21,715 nucleotides of DNA from Deltaproteobacteria bacterium (GTDB lineage Bacteria; DRYD01): assembly GCA_028276365.1 (NCBI GenBank), contig JAPYWL010000016.1, positions 1-21,715 of the forward strand, written 5' to 3'. Positions 1 through 8,735 of the stretch are shown here, in pieces. The notes under the pieces were generated by a model. That model saw nothing but the letters and a program-made list of their open reading frames with translations, had not been told where the DNA came from and made no database searches. The position numbers and the translations under genes are program-made. Each line of letters starts with the position of its first letter. The stretch's first letter is position 1.

Positions 1-1564
1 CCCATAAATTAGTAGAAATAACTCCAACTATACTCTTAGGATTAGAATTAATAAAAACATTAGCATAACTAATAAACTGTTCAAAATCTTTAGGAGGTAA
101 AATCGTTATCCCTAATTTATCAAATATCTCATAAAGATGATATCCTCCACCTAATCCTAAATAAATTGTACCATTACTATCTTCAGAAGGTAAATACATT
201 TCCAGCTTTTCATTACCCTGAACCGACGTTAATGGATTAAAATAATTGAAATTAAATTCAACAACATTATCCCTAAAACTATTAATATAAATATTGTTAA
301 TTATACCAATATTTAAAGGAGCAACATTTAAAGAAACATTTATATATTTTATCTTATTATTTTTACTTGGAATAGAACTAATAAAACCTAAATATTTAAT
401 TAAGCTACCTAAAATCATATTATAATTTCCACTTATAGAAGGTAAATATATGTTTTGTTCCTTATTATTCTCAAAAACAATCTTAAAATTAAGCTCAAAG
501 GGTAAAGCTTGATTATCCTGAATATATTTAGAAGAAGTTATATATAAAGCTAAAACAGATAAATAAGGAATAAATTTTGAATTATTAATAACTTGACAAT
601 TATAATTCTTAAGTGATTTTCCATTAAACAATATGGAAATATTTAAAGGAATCATATCAGGTTTCTCATTTGATTTTCCAAGAACCCCAAACGGTCCATC
701 AAATACTATACTACCTATTAATTTAGAATCATCTGGAATATAAGACAACTTAAAAGATTCATTATATCTATTTATAACAGTAATAACCTTAGATTTATAA
801 ACAGGAGCTTTAATATTGCCAACCCCAAGCATCGGATGCCCAAACGCTAAAAATGTTCCATCCTGATTCACCTTAGTTAATGTACCTGTACCATATATCT
901 TAATATCCCCATCAACCAATGCTACACTTATACTTTCTCCATTACTTAGTTTATTTTCATTATCCTTGTATTTACTATTATATAATCCAATTTTTTCATT
1001 ATATAATTCCATAGAATTATCAAGTACTAAATAACTCTTATTTAATTTAGTTTGAAAATTACTAAAATTAATCAATAATTCGTCATCCAAATTATTTTTA
1101 AAATCATTACTCAAAACTTCTTTACTAAATTTATCAAAGTAAGGTATATTATATAAAAACATATACTTTAACTTAAGATTATCAAGATTAAGATTAAAAT
1201 TAGGATAATTTTTAAGTTGCTCCATATATTCAATGGGCATAACAAAAGCAATAGGTTCCTTTTGAAAATCATAGCCAGCAAATAAAGCTCCAACTAATTT
1301 ATCATCTTTAAAAACAGGGCTTCCACTCATCCCTGCCGCCACATCTACCTTATTATCCTTTAATTTAATTATATAAACTTTAAAATCTACCGTATCTTGA
1401 ATCTTTATAGGATAAGGCTTTATAAATTCCACTTCTATTTGCTCTATCCCATTTCCAATATCTGTTAATAAATAATCCTTACTAAATACTAAATTAATTA
1501 AAACTACCAAAAAATAAATAAATACTAAACTTAGTTTAAAAATTTTGCTATATATAAAATTCAT
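1..1564 (-). CDS. SpoIVB-type (S55) peptidase-like protein, secreted, partial at the left edge
   Basis: The reading frame is open from an ATG at 1564 to the window edge, about 521 codons without a stop, so the C-terminus lies outside. The start has a good SD (AAAGGAG about 12 bases upstream) and follows the surE stop by 19 bases. Residues 8-28 are a hydrophobic segment after a Lys-containing start, typical of a signal peptide or membrane anchor. Residues 78-83 read GMSGSP, the nucleophile motif of SpoIVB-family S55 serine peptidases (Ser80 or Ser82), followed by the usual G-A-L-F-A-G stretch. Residues 241-244 read FGHP, with His243 as the likely second catalytic residue, after an acidic VDGDI stretch. 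The GMSGSP-before-GHP order is the reverse of sporulation SpoIVB but matches, from memory, the large non-sporulating group annotated as S55-domain proteins. The substrate is unknown; the compartment should be periplasm or cell surface. The long C-terminal part has no domain I recognise. Confidence 0.8.
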   Translation of the reverse strand, partial: MNFIYSKIFKLSLVFIYFLVVLINLVFSKDYLLTDIGNGIEQIEVEFIKPYPIKIQDTVDFKVYIIKLKDNKVDVAAGMSGSPVFKDDKLVGALFAGYDFQKEPIAFVMPIEYMEQLKNYPNFNLNLDNLKLKYMFLYNIPYFDKFSKEVLSNDFKNNLDDELLINFSNFQTKLNKSYLVLDNSMELYNEKIGLYNSKYKDNENKLSNGESISVALVDGDIKIYGTGTLTKVNQDGTFLAFGHPMLGVGNIKAPVYKSKVITVINRYNESFKLSYIPDDSKLIGSIVFDGPFGVLGKSNEKPDMIPLNISILFNGKSLKNYNCQVINNSKFIPYLSVLALYITSSKYIQDNQALPFELNFKIVFENNKEQNIYLPSISGNYNMILGSLIKYLGFISSIPSKNNKIKYINVSLNVAPLNIGIINNIYINSFRDNVVEFNFNYFNPLTSVQGNEKLEMYLPSEDSNGTIYLGLGGGYHLYEIFDKLGITILPPKDFEQFISYANVFINSNPKSIVGVISTNLW

Positions 1565-1583
1565 TTTATATTAACTCCTTTCT

Positions 1584-2522
1584 TTACTTGATCTTTTTTT
1601 TTATGTCATTTTTATTATTAGAATATTCCTCAAAAGTTTCTCTAAATGTCTTCTTAGCTATATCTTTTAAAACTTTAAATACCTCCATATAGTTATGATT
1701 TTTAATATTAAATAAATTAAAATCAAAAGTTAAAGGAGAAATAGATATATATCCATTAAAAACTGCCTGGATATCAGTTATAAATATGTCATTAGTATTA
1801 TCATAATTTTCTAAATACTTTTGGATATTATCAATAACAGAAACATCAAAATTAGCAGGATGTAGTTTCCAATAAATCCAGAAGTACCTATTTTCTTTAG
1901 GATCTAACCGAGGTTCTAATTCAGCTTTATGACGATAAAAATCATGGATAGTAATTATAGGTAAGCTATCAGCTTTTAATTTATCAAATGCTGGAAAATT
2001 TATATTTAAAAATACTTTATCAAATAAATTAGAATCCATTATATCTTTATAATATTTTATAAATTTGTAAATAAATAAAGAAACAAAAGAATAATCCGGA
2101 TCATTATATTGAAATAAACTAACTGAAATGGATTTAATATTATTAACAAAAGCTTCAATAGCAGCAGAAACAGTACCTGATATACTTAAATCATACCCCA
2201 AATTAGGACCCCTATTTATGCCTGAAACAACTAAATCAACTTGCTCTAAAATATAATTACTACCAATAATAACGCAATCAGCAGGAGAACCAGTAGCCTC
2301 AAAAATATCTAATTTGCCATTAGAATAAAGATTTTTTATCTTAACAGGAATTTTATAAGTAATAGAATGGCCACTAACACTTCTTTCTCCATCAGGGGCT
2401 ATAACCACTATCTTATTCATAAAATTATCTAAATCCTCACTAAAAACCTTATACAAAGAAACTATTCCATCAGCATTAACCCCATCATCATTAGTTAAAA
2501 GTAAATTTAAGTTTTTACGCAA
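1584..2522 (-). CDS. surE: 5'/3'-nucleotidase SurE
   Basis: SurE is a metal-dependent nucleotidase that hydrolyses nucleoside 5'- and 3'-monophosphates in the cytoplasm, usually linked to survival and nucleotide salvage. The N-terminus carries the family motif LLTNDDG at residues 8-14 (metal ligands Asp12, Asp13). RSVSGHSIT lies at 47-55, GSPADCV at 78-84 and SGINRGPNLG at 100-109, with Asn103 as the expected fourth ligand. The start is TTG at 2522. Its SD (AAAGGAGTGA) overlaps the last codons and stop of the upstream gene only 5 bases away, so translation is probably coupled. At 312 residues it is longer than the usual roughly 250, mostly through a more divergent C-terminal half. It sits between a helical-repeat protein and the S55 peptidase gene in one apparent operon. 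Confidence 0.93.
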   Translation of the reverse strand: MRKNLNLLLTNDDGVNADGIVSLYKVFSEDLDNFMNKIVVIAPDGERSVSGHSITYKIPVKIKNLYSNGKLDIFEATGSPADCVIIGSNYILEQVDLVVSGINRGPNLGYDLSISGTVSAAIEAFVNNIKSISVSLFQYNDPDYSFVSLFIYKFIKYYKDIMDSNLFDKVFLNINFPAFDKLKADSLPIITIHDFYRHKAELEPRLDPKENRYFWIYWKLHPANFDVSVIDNIQKYLENYDNTNDIFITDIQAVFNGYISISPLTFDFNLFNIKNHNYMEVFKVLKDIAKKTFRETFEEYSNNKNDIKKKIK

Positions 2523-2527
2523 TTAAC

Positions 2528-3826
2528 TCACTCCTTTATATCCCTTTTTAAAATATCTTTTACCTTATCCACTATCTCCATATTCCTACTATTAATTAAC
2601 TTTAACAAAGAATCATAAACAACTTTAAAATTATTTTTACCAATTATATCAAGTATCTTTAAAATAATGTTATCATTATAAATAAACAAATTTCTAACTA
2701 AATCTTGTAAATCAGAATCACTTAAAATTAAGTCAAATTCATAAATAAAATCAAGTACTATATTTTTTAATCTATCATTTTGAGTATCAATAAAATCTTT
2801 AATAAGTTTGGTAGTAAAATTAAGTACATTATTTTCACCTTTAACAAAAATTAAATAATCTCTAAAAATATCCTTACTATTAACAAAATTACTCAAAAAG
2901 TAATACTTTAAATTCTGATTATTAAAAGCATCTAAATTAAAATAAATGTTATAAACTATCTCACTAAAATTTACATTAGAAAAATATCTTTCTTCTTCAA
3001 TTTTATCATTAATATAATTTTGTAAATTTCTATTATTTTCAAGTAAATTTTTAATTATTCTTAAACAAAAAGCTAAATCTAAAAGAATTAAATTTATTAT
3101 CTGAATCTTATTCTCATCATTTAAATCTTTTATAAATAAATCAATAAAATTTAACACTTTATAGATAAAATAATTACAAAACTCAAAAACAAAAACATTA
3201 TTTAATTTTTCTTTATTTTGCTCAATATACTTTAAAATATCTAAAAATGATTCAAAAAAATTAATAAAAAAATGTTCCCATTTAGGAATTTTATTCTCAT
3301 AATAATTAAGTAAAAACTCAAAAGCTTTATTAATATATTTCGAATTATTCCTATAATTTAACGACAAATACAAAATAACCTCTAAACCTTTTAAATTAAC
3401 TATAAAAGGCTTTTCCTTATCTAAAATACCTAAAATCTCATCTATATAACCTATATATCCATATTTTTTAATAAATTCCAAATACTCTCTTAAACATTCT
3501 ATATCACTTTCTATTTTAATATAATTCATAATATCACTTATTAAATCTTTATAATCCATTAAGTTTGCTATTTTAACTACATACAATCTTATTAAAGTAA
3601 CAGAAGTATAAATCTGATTATAAACTATCTTAGAAATAGAAAGAAATTGATTCTTAAATTTCCTAAATAACTTTTCGTCTTTCTTAACATGTAAAATAAC
3701 TTTATAAATAGAAACTAAACTATCTAAAATAATACTTTGATTATTAGAGGATAAATTTTTATTCCACTCATTAATAATATTTTTAAGATATAGATCATCT
3801 TCAATCTTAGATAAATTTATCTCCAT
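2528..3826 (-). CDS. helical-repeat (HEAT/ARM-like) protein of unknown function
   Basis: I do not recognise this 432-residue protein. It is rich in Leu, Ile, Asn, Lys and Phe and appears to be all alpha-helical. Successive amphipathic segments of about 35-45 residues suggest HEAT/ARM-type solenoid repeats; the last one, around residues 395-432, is the most HEAT-like. There is no signal peptide, transmembrane segment or catalytic motif, so a cytoplasmic scaffold role is possible but not shown. The ATG at 3826 lies 23 bases past the 3' end of tRNA-Ser, in an A-rich stretch without an SD. Its own stop overlaps the SD of surE. It is probably expressed from a transcript that also carries the tRNA. 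Confidence 0.6.
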   Translation of the reverse strand: MEINLSKIEDDLYLKNIINEWNKNLSSNNQSIILDSLVSIYKVILHVKKDEKLFRKFKNQFLSISKIVYNQIYTSVTLIRLYVVKIANLMDYKDLISDIMNYIKIESDIECLREYLEFIKKYGYIGYIDEILGILDKEKPFIVNLKGLEVILYLSLNYRNNSKYINKAFEFLLNYYENKIPKWEHFFINFFESFLDILKYIEQNKEKLNNVFVFEFCNYFIYKVLNFIDLFIKDLNDENKIQIINLILLDLAFCLRIIKNLLENNRNLQNYINDKIEEERYFSNVNFSEIVYNIYFNLDAFNNQNLKYYFLSNFVNSKDIFRDYLIFVKGENNVLNFTTKLIKDFIDTQNDRLKNIVLDFIYEFDLILSDSDLQDLVRNLFIYNDNIILKILDIIGKNNFKVVYDSLLKLINSRNMEIVDKVKDILKRDIKE

Positions 3827-3849
3827 TTTTTATTTTTATTTTTACATTT

Positions 3850-3939
3850 CGGAGGGAAGGGGATTTGAACCCCTGAGGTGGGATTTAACCACCTAATGGT
3901 TTTCGAGACCACCGCCTTAGACCGCTCGGCCATCCCTCC
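3850..3939 (-). tRNA. tRNA-Ser (anticodon CGA)
   Basis: The minus strand folds as a 90-nt class II tRNA. The acceptor stem pairs GGAGGGA with TCCCTCC. The D arm contains GCCGAGCGGTC. The anticodon stem-loop is GTGGT-CTCGAAA-ACCAC, giving anticodon CGA. A long variable arm (AGGTGG paired with CCACCT) and a T arm with GGTTCAAATCC complete the fold; the long variable arm and the anticodon identify tRNA-Ser reading UCG. The 3' CCA is not encoded (discriminator G, then AAATG). A coding gene without an SD begins 23 bases downstream. Confidence 0.95.
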
Positions 3940-4006
3940 TTTAACCCTAATTCTCCATTCCTACCCCCCTAACCCCTACTTAATTAATAATTATAAGATT
4001 AATAAT

Positions 4007-5623
4007 TTAGAAATCTATTTTTTCAGAAACGCTTTTAGGATTAAGGAAGAATAATAAATAATCAGGACCTCCCGCTTTAGAATTAGTACCACTAAATTTA
4101 AACCCTCCAAAAGGATGAACCCCTACAATAGCACCCGTACATTTTCTATTTATATATAAATTCCCGCAATAGAACTCTTGCTTTGCTTTGTTTATGTTAA
4201 ACCTATTTTGACTAAAGACAGCTCCCGTTAGTCCATACTCAACACTATTAGCTATCTTAATAGCTTCATCAAAATCAGAATATTTCATAACAGCTAAAAC
4301 TGGTCCAAATATTTCTTCTTGTGCAATAATATCATTAACCTTTACATCCTCAAAAACAGTAGGCTCTATATAATAACCAGGATATTTATATTCATATCTT
4401 TTACCACCAATTAATAATTTATTATGTTTTTTCCCTATTTCAATATAGTGCATTATTTTATTAAAAGCCTGTTCATTTATAACAGGTCCTAAAAATTTGT
4501 TTTCTTTAGGTAACCCAATCTCTATTTTTGAAATAGCACTTAATAATTTATCCATAAACTTATCATAAATATTTTTATGAAGAATTAATCTGGATAAAGC
4601 AGAGCATTTTTGCCCCTGGAATCCATAAGCACTTACTAATACTGAACTAACAGCATAATCCATAAAAGATTCATCATCAATATCATCAACAATAATAGCA
4701 TTCTTACCCCCCATTTCTGCTATAACTCTTTTTAAATGAGATCTTCCAGGATAATTAGCAGCATTTTTATGAATAAGTAATCCAACTTCTTTAGATCCAG
4801 TAAAAGCTATCATATGAATATCAGGATGTTTTACTAAATAATCCCCAACGATTTCCCCTGTACCTGGTAAATAATTAATAACCCCTTGAGGAACACCAGC
4901 TTCTATTAGTAAATCATATAATAAATAACTCATCATAGGAGCATCTTCAGCTGGTTTAAGTATAACAGTATTACCAGTAATCAACGCTGCAACAGTCATC
5001 CCTAAAGGAATAGCTAATGGGAAATTCCATGGAGGTATAACAACTACTACCCCTAAAGGTAAATAATAATAATAATTAACCTCACCAGGAAATGGTAATA
5101 ATTCTTTAGGATTTTCATGAATAGATATCATTAATTTAGAGTAATATTCAAGATAATCAATAGCTTCAGCAACATCAGCATCAGCTTCTGCCCAATTCTT
5201 ACCAACTTCTAATACCATCCAAGCAATATAGTCAAATCTCCTTTTTCTTAAAATATTAGCAGCCCTTAAAAATACATTAACCCTATCATATACATTAAGC
5301 TTAGACCATACCTTAAAGCTTTCATTAGCAACTTGAACAGCCTTATCAGCTAACTCTATACTACTATCTTGAAAAACACCAATAACTTGGTCCGTATTTC
5401 CTGGATTTACAGATACTATTTTCTTATCAACATAATATTCCTTATCTATAAAAATAGGATATTCTTTATTTAAATTAGATTCAACCAATTCAAAAGCTTC
5501 TTTTAATTTATTAATATTATTAGGATCTTTAAAATCCAAAAATGGTTCTGTTTTATATTCCCAAAGATTATGAATAATGGGATAATTCATATGATTCAAT
5601 TTATTAAAGTTTTGAGTTTTCAT
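4007..5623 (-). CDS. L-glutamate gamma-semialdehyde (1-pyrroline-5-carboxylate) dehydrogenase
   Basis: This NAD(P)-dependent enzyme oxidises glutamate semialdehyde/P5C to glutamate, the second step of proline catabolism and part of arginine/ornithine breakdown. The family call rests on the whole ALDH fold with RocA/PruA-type signatures. GKNWAEADADVAEAIDYLEYY lies near residues 141-161, PPWNFP at 197-202, TGNTVILKPAED at 216-227, EMGGKN at 303-308 (general base Glu303) and FQGQKCSA near 335-342 (nucleophile Cys340). EEIFGPV and PFGGFKFSG are also present. I chose ATG 5623 (538 residues). GGGGG lies 9 bases upstream of it, whereas the in-frame TTG at 5632 directly abuts that SD. No proline dehydrogenase is nearby. 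It has its own intergenic region and probably its own promoter, and the tRNA-Ser lies downstream. Confidence 0.93.
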   Translation of the reverse strand: MKTQNFNKLNHMNYPIIHNLWEYKTEPFLDFKDPNNINKLKEAFELVESNLNKEYPIFIDKEYYVDKKIVSVNPGNTDQVIGVFQDSSIELADKAVQVANESFKVWSKLNVYDRVNVFLRAANILRKRRFDYIAWMVLEVGKNWAEADADVAEAIDYLEYYSKLMISIHENPKELLPFPGEVNYYYYLPLGVVVVIPPWNFPLAIPLGMTVAALITGNTVILKPAEDAPMMSYLLYDLLIEAGVPQGVINYLPGTGEIVGDYLVKHPDIHMIAFTGSKEVGLLIHKNAANYPGRSHLKRVIAEMGGKNAIIVDDIDDESFMDYAVSSVLVSAYGFQGQKCSALSRLILHKNIYDKFMDKLLSAISKIEIGLPKENKFLGPVINEQAFNKIMHYIEIGKKHNKLLIGGKRYEYKYPGYYIEPTVFEDVKVNDIIAQEEIFGPVLAVMKYSDFDEAIKIANSVEYGLTGAVFSQNRFNINKAKQEFYCGNLYINRKCTGAIVGVHPFGGFKFSGTNSKAGGPDYLLFFLNPKSVSEKIDF

Positions 5624-5648
5624 AATTTTCAACCCCCTTTTTATATAA

Positions 5649-5678
5649 TTTATAAAATTATTTATAAATTTAAAACAA
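5649..5678 (-). promoter_or_regulatory. possible sigma-70 promoter for the P5C dehydrogenase gene
   Basis: Minus-strand TTGTTT (5678-5673) stands 18 bases before TATAAA (5654-5649), just upstream of the AAAGGGGG SD. The -35 match is weak and chance matches are common in this AT-rich DNA, so confidence is low. Confidence 0.3.
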
Positions 5679-5681
5679 TAA

Positions 5682-5697
5682 GGAATTTTATAATTCC
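5682..5697 (-). terminator. inverted repeat, possible weak terminator or operator
   Basis: GGAATT (5682-5687) and AATTCC (5692-5697) form a 6-bp stem with a 4-base loop. The hairpin lies between the end of the acyl-ACP reductase gene and the P5C dehydrogenase gene. On the minus strand it is followed by TTATTGTTTT, which could end the lipid operon. An operator upstream of the P5C dehydrogenase gene is an equal alternative. The surrounding 5624-5838 gap otherwise shows no reading frame or RNA that I can recognise. Confidence 0.3.
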
Positions 5698-5838
5698 CAA
5701 TTTAATTTTTCTATAATAAAGATAAAATCACCTTTTTAGATCAATTGTTTTTGTGAATTTGAAAATTTCATCTTTAAATCTCAATAACTATAATTCAAAG
5801 TAAATAACTTGCTTAACAATTTATTTACATTTTGAAAA

Positions 5839-6912
5839 TTAAGAATTATTGCGAATATTAGTTAAAATAGAATTTTCTACAGTAAATCCGTGTTTATCAG
5901 CTAATTGCTTTATTTTAGTAATCTTATTACTATCAATATTTCTACCTATACTATAATTTTCATTAATATTTTCAGCAGTAAGAATAATAGTTTCAGCCAT
6001 ACAAGCTAACACATTATTCTTAGGATACCCTATTATATCTTCAAAAGATATATTATTAAATAGTTTTCTAAAGATAGGGGTAGACGGTAACCTAATAATC
6101 CCTCCTTCAATAACTATAACATCTTTTCTTTTTTCAATAACTTCCTTTGAAACATTATGAGGCATAGATATATCACAAACTATAGAATTATATTTTAAAT
6201 CATTAACATCAATCAATTCCTTAGGACTAGAAGTAGCAATAATAACTACATCGCTTACTTTAGTAGCTTCTGATATACTAGTACTAACTATAATATTTTC
6301 TTTATTAAAATATGGATCATTTAGTAAAATTTCATTTTTTAAAGAATTTAATCTACTTTTATTCCTAGCTACTAAAAAAATTTTCTTATAATCTTTATAA
6401 ATCAAATGAGAGATGGCTTTACCAATAGCTCCCGTAGCTCCAATAACAGAAACTATTAATTCTTTTTTATTTAAATTCAATTGTTTTATATTATAATCAA
6501 CTACTTCCAAAGAAGAAGCAACAGTATAAGAAGCTCCAGAAGTAAAATATAATCTCTCTTTAAAAAGATTAACAAGAGTTAAACCTGCACGTCCTACAAC
6601 AGAAGTAAAAGCTCCCAAACCTAAAATCTTTGTCCCTAACTTAACAGCTAAATTACTACCTTTTATTAATTTATTAACAGCTAATTTTTCATCTTCTATA
6701 AATTGTTTAGCTAATAATGGAATAACAATAAACATTCCAAAGACTACATCATTTGTTTTAGTTTTTATTTCAACTTCAGCAGCTACAAAAGGATCTATCC
6801 ATTTTAAAATCCCCTCAATAAAATCTGGTCTCTTGTTAATAAGCTCAGGCATTACCCTATATAGATCATTATAATTTAACGGATGAATAAAAAAACCAAA
6901 TGGCCCCTTCAT
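5839..6912 (-). CDS. long-chain fatty acyl-ACP reductase (AAR) family protein
   Basis: The protein aligns by eye along its whole length with cyanobacterial acyl-ACP reductase, which reduces acyl-ACP to a fatty aldehyde with NADPH. FGFFIHPLNYNDL at the N-terminus and LGLGAFTSVVG at 98-107 match the catalytic domain. A Rossmann motif GATGAIG lies at 158-164 with VARNKSRL following. DISMPHNV (247-254) and EGGIIRLP (269-276) match the family. ACMAE at 303-307 places Cys304 where the acyl-binding cysteine of the cyanobacterial enzyme lies. The C-terminal GRNIDSNKI and KHGF also match. Its length (357) fits the family (about 340). It starts one base after the lpxA stop, so it is translationally coupled to the lipid A genes. 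No aldehyde deformylating oxygenase is in the window. The substrate and product fate are inferred; automated annotation may call it shikimate dehydrogenase-like. Confidence 0.78.
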   Translation of the reverse strand: MKGPFGFFIHPLNYNDLYRVMPELINKRPDFIEGILKWIDPFVAAEVEIKTKTNDVVFGMFIVIPLLAKQFIEDEKLAVNKLIKGSNLAVKLGTKILGLGAFTSVVGRAGLTLVNLFKERLYFTSGASYTVASSLEVVDYNIKQLNLNKKELIVSVIGATGAIGKAISHLIYKDYKKIFLVARNKSRLNSLKNEILLNDPYFNKENIIVSTSISEATKVSDVVIIATSSPKELIDVNDLKYNSIVCDISMPHNVSKEVIEKRKDVIVIEGGIIRLPSTPIFRKLFNNISFEDIIGYPKNNVLACMAETIILTAENINENYSIGRNIDSNKITKIKQLADKHGFTVENSILTNIRNNS

Positions 6913-6913
6913 A

Positions 6914-7699
6914 CTACCTTAACAATAATCCCCTTTCACTACTTAAATTAATAAAATCTAAAACAATCTCTAAAACTTTTAACTCATCAATTTGATTATT
7001 TTTAATTAAATCTTCCTTTAGTTCCTGTAATTGTTGTTTTATTGTATTTAAAGTAAAGCCTCTTTTATAAATTATCTTATAAATTTTTTTAGCAATATCT
7101 ATTTGTTTAAAATTAAACCCATTTCGTTTCATACCTTCTTTATTAATAGAGATAACCTTAGCGGGATTACCGTCAGCCATCATAAAAGGTGGAATATCTT
7201 TAACAACTTTAGCCATACCACCAATTATAGTATACTTTCCTATTCTTACCTTCTGATGAACCCCAGCCATCCCACCTAATATAACATAATCATCTATAAA
7301 ACTATATCCAGCAATAGCTGCATAGGAAGAAATAACCGTATTATTACCTACATAACAATTATGAGCTATATGAGAACCTGACATTATATAATTATTATCT
7401 CCTATGATAGTTTTATTATTTAATCCCGTAGCCCTATGAATAGTAGTAAATTCTCTTATAATATTATTTTTCCCTATTATAACATAAGATTCCTCATTCT
7501 TAAAACTTTTATCTTGGGGTGGAGTACCAATAACTACAAACGGATATATAACTGTTCCCTCATCTATAATAGTATTACATTCAATGAAAACATTATCCAT
7601 TATCTTAACATTTTTTGAAATTCTACAATTAGGTCCAATATAAACATTCCTTCCTATTTGATCAGTTAGTATAATTGAAGTAGAATCAATAGTATTCAT
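6914..7699 (-). CDS. lpxA: acyl-ACP--UDP-N-acetylglucosamine O-acyltransferase LpxA
   Basis: LpxA transfers a 3-hydroxyacyl chain from ACP to the sugar nucleotide, the first committed-pathway reaction of lipid A synthesis in the cytoplasm. The N-terminal two thirds is a left-handed beta-helix of hexapeptide repeats. [14 protein letters not shown] lies at 57-70. [11 protein letters not shown] at 109-119 contains catalytic His113 (E. coli His125) and His110 (His122). His148 matches E. coli His160, and Gly161 sits at the E. coli Gly173 ruler position, which in E. coli favours long hydroxyacyl chains. Tyr132 replaces E. coli His144. A helical C-terminus follows DGNPAKV. The ATG is 6 bases after the stop of the oxidoreductase gene and the stop is one base before the acyl-ACP reductase ATG. 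The neighbouring oxidoreductase leaves open a 3-amino sugar acceptor. Confidence 0.95.
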   Translation of the reverse strand: MNTIDSTSIILTDQIGRNVYIGPNCRISKNVKIMDNVFIECNTIIDEGTVIYPFVVIGTPPQDKSFKNEESYVIIGKNNIIREFTTIHRATGLNNKTIIGDNNYIMSGSHIAHNCYVGNNTVISSYAAIAGYSFIDDYVILGGMAGVHQKVRIGKYTIIGGMAKVVKDIPPFMMADGNPAKVISINKEGMKRNGFNFKQIDIAKKIYKIIYKRGFTLNTIKQQLQELKEDLIKNNQIDELKVLEIVLDFINLSSERGLLLR

Positions 7700-7705
7700 A
7701 TTAAA

Positions 7706-8689
7706 TTATATCATCTTTATTTTATCAACAATATTAAATTGTTCATATATTTTTTTAAGCATCTTAAAACTAACACTTAAAGCATTGATCCCATCATCAA
7801 TAGTAACTAAAGGCTTTCTATTTTCAGTAATAGAATTAATAAATTCTGTTAATTCTAAACTTAAAGGTTCATATCTAATAACATTAGGGATTTCTACTTT
7901 CATTTCAAAACTCTCATAATTAGTATGCTTATAGATATTAAGAGGTACATAATGAACCTCTACATATTGAGAAATATAATCAGCATAAATAGAGTTATCG
8001 GATTGTATTATCCTTATTTTCCTTTCTTTAACTGGATGACATCTACTACTGGTTAAAACCACAATAGTATCATCTTCAAAAGTAATAACAGCATTAGCTA
8101 TATCTTCATTTAAAGTAAAATCATAAACACTATTACCAACTGCATTTATTTCCCTAATTTTTTTACCTCTTAGTAAAAAATTAACAATAATATCTATATC
8201 ATGGATCATTAAATCAAGAACAACCCCTGTAGATGGTTTTCTATTAGGTAAAGGGCCCATTCTCCTTATTTCAATAAATATTGGCTTATTTATATAATTA
8301 ATAATTTGCTTTAAAACAGGATTAAATCTTTCAGTATGTCCTACCATTAAAATTATTCCTTTTTTATAAGCTAATTCCCTTAATTCCTCAGCTTGTTCTA
8401 AATTATCAGTTACAGGTTTTTCTATTAATATATGTTTTGAATAATTTAAAACCATTTTAGCTACTTCATAATGTTTATCAGTAGGTACAGCAATAGAAAC
8501 AGCATCAACTTCTTTTATTAAATCTTTAACATCTTTATAATAAGCAGTTTGTAGATTTTCTGCTACCATCTTAGCTTTAGATTCATCTACATCATAAACC
8601 CCTATTAACTTACAGATCTTATTTTGTGAATAAATCCGTGCATGATGAAACCCCATATACCCAACACCTATTACTCCAATCTTTAGCAT
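7706..8689 (-). CDS. Gfo/Idh/MocA-family NAD-dependent oxidoreductase (LpxA-linked)
   Basis: Residues 1-125 form a Rossmann domain with GVIGVGYMGFHHA (5-17), AVPTDKHYE and the family EKP motif at 90-92. The C-terminal alpha/beta domain contains GVVLDLMIHDIDI (155-167), in which His163 is the expected active-site residue. The family oxidises sugars or sugar nucleotides. Members directly beside lpxA include GnnA, which oxidises UDP-GlcNAc at C3 so that GnnB can aminate it for amide-linked lipid A. No GnnB-type aminotransferase is in this window, so the GnnA role is only a possibility. The start has AAGGAG 7 bases upstream, 46 bases after fabZ. It lies in the order fabZ, this gene, lpxA, acyl-ACP reductase. 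Confidence 0.85.
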   Translation of the reverse strand: MLKIGVIGVGYMGFHHARIYSQNKICKLIGVYDVDESKAKMVAENLQTAYYKDVKDLIKEVDAVSIAVPTDKHYEVAKMVLNYSKHILIEKPVTDNLEQAEELRELAYKKGIILMVGHTERFNPVLKQIINYINKPIFIEIRRMGPLPNRKPSTGVVLDLMIHDIDIIVNFLLRGKKIREINAVGNSVYDFTLNEDIANAVITFEDDTIVVLTSSRCHPVKERKIRIIQSDNSIYADYISQYVEVHYVPLNIYKHTNYESFEMKVEIPNVIRYEPLSLELTEFINSITENRKPLVTIDDGINALSVSFKMLKKIYEQFNIVDKIKMI

Positions 8690-8735
8690 AACTAAACTCC
8701 TTATTGATTTTTTAATATTTTTAATGTTTTTTTAA

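Noticed and set aside
7436-7618. A 60-residue plus-strand reading frame
   Set aside because: It lies entirely antisense to lpxA, has no SD and shows no protein-like features; a shadow frame.
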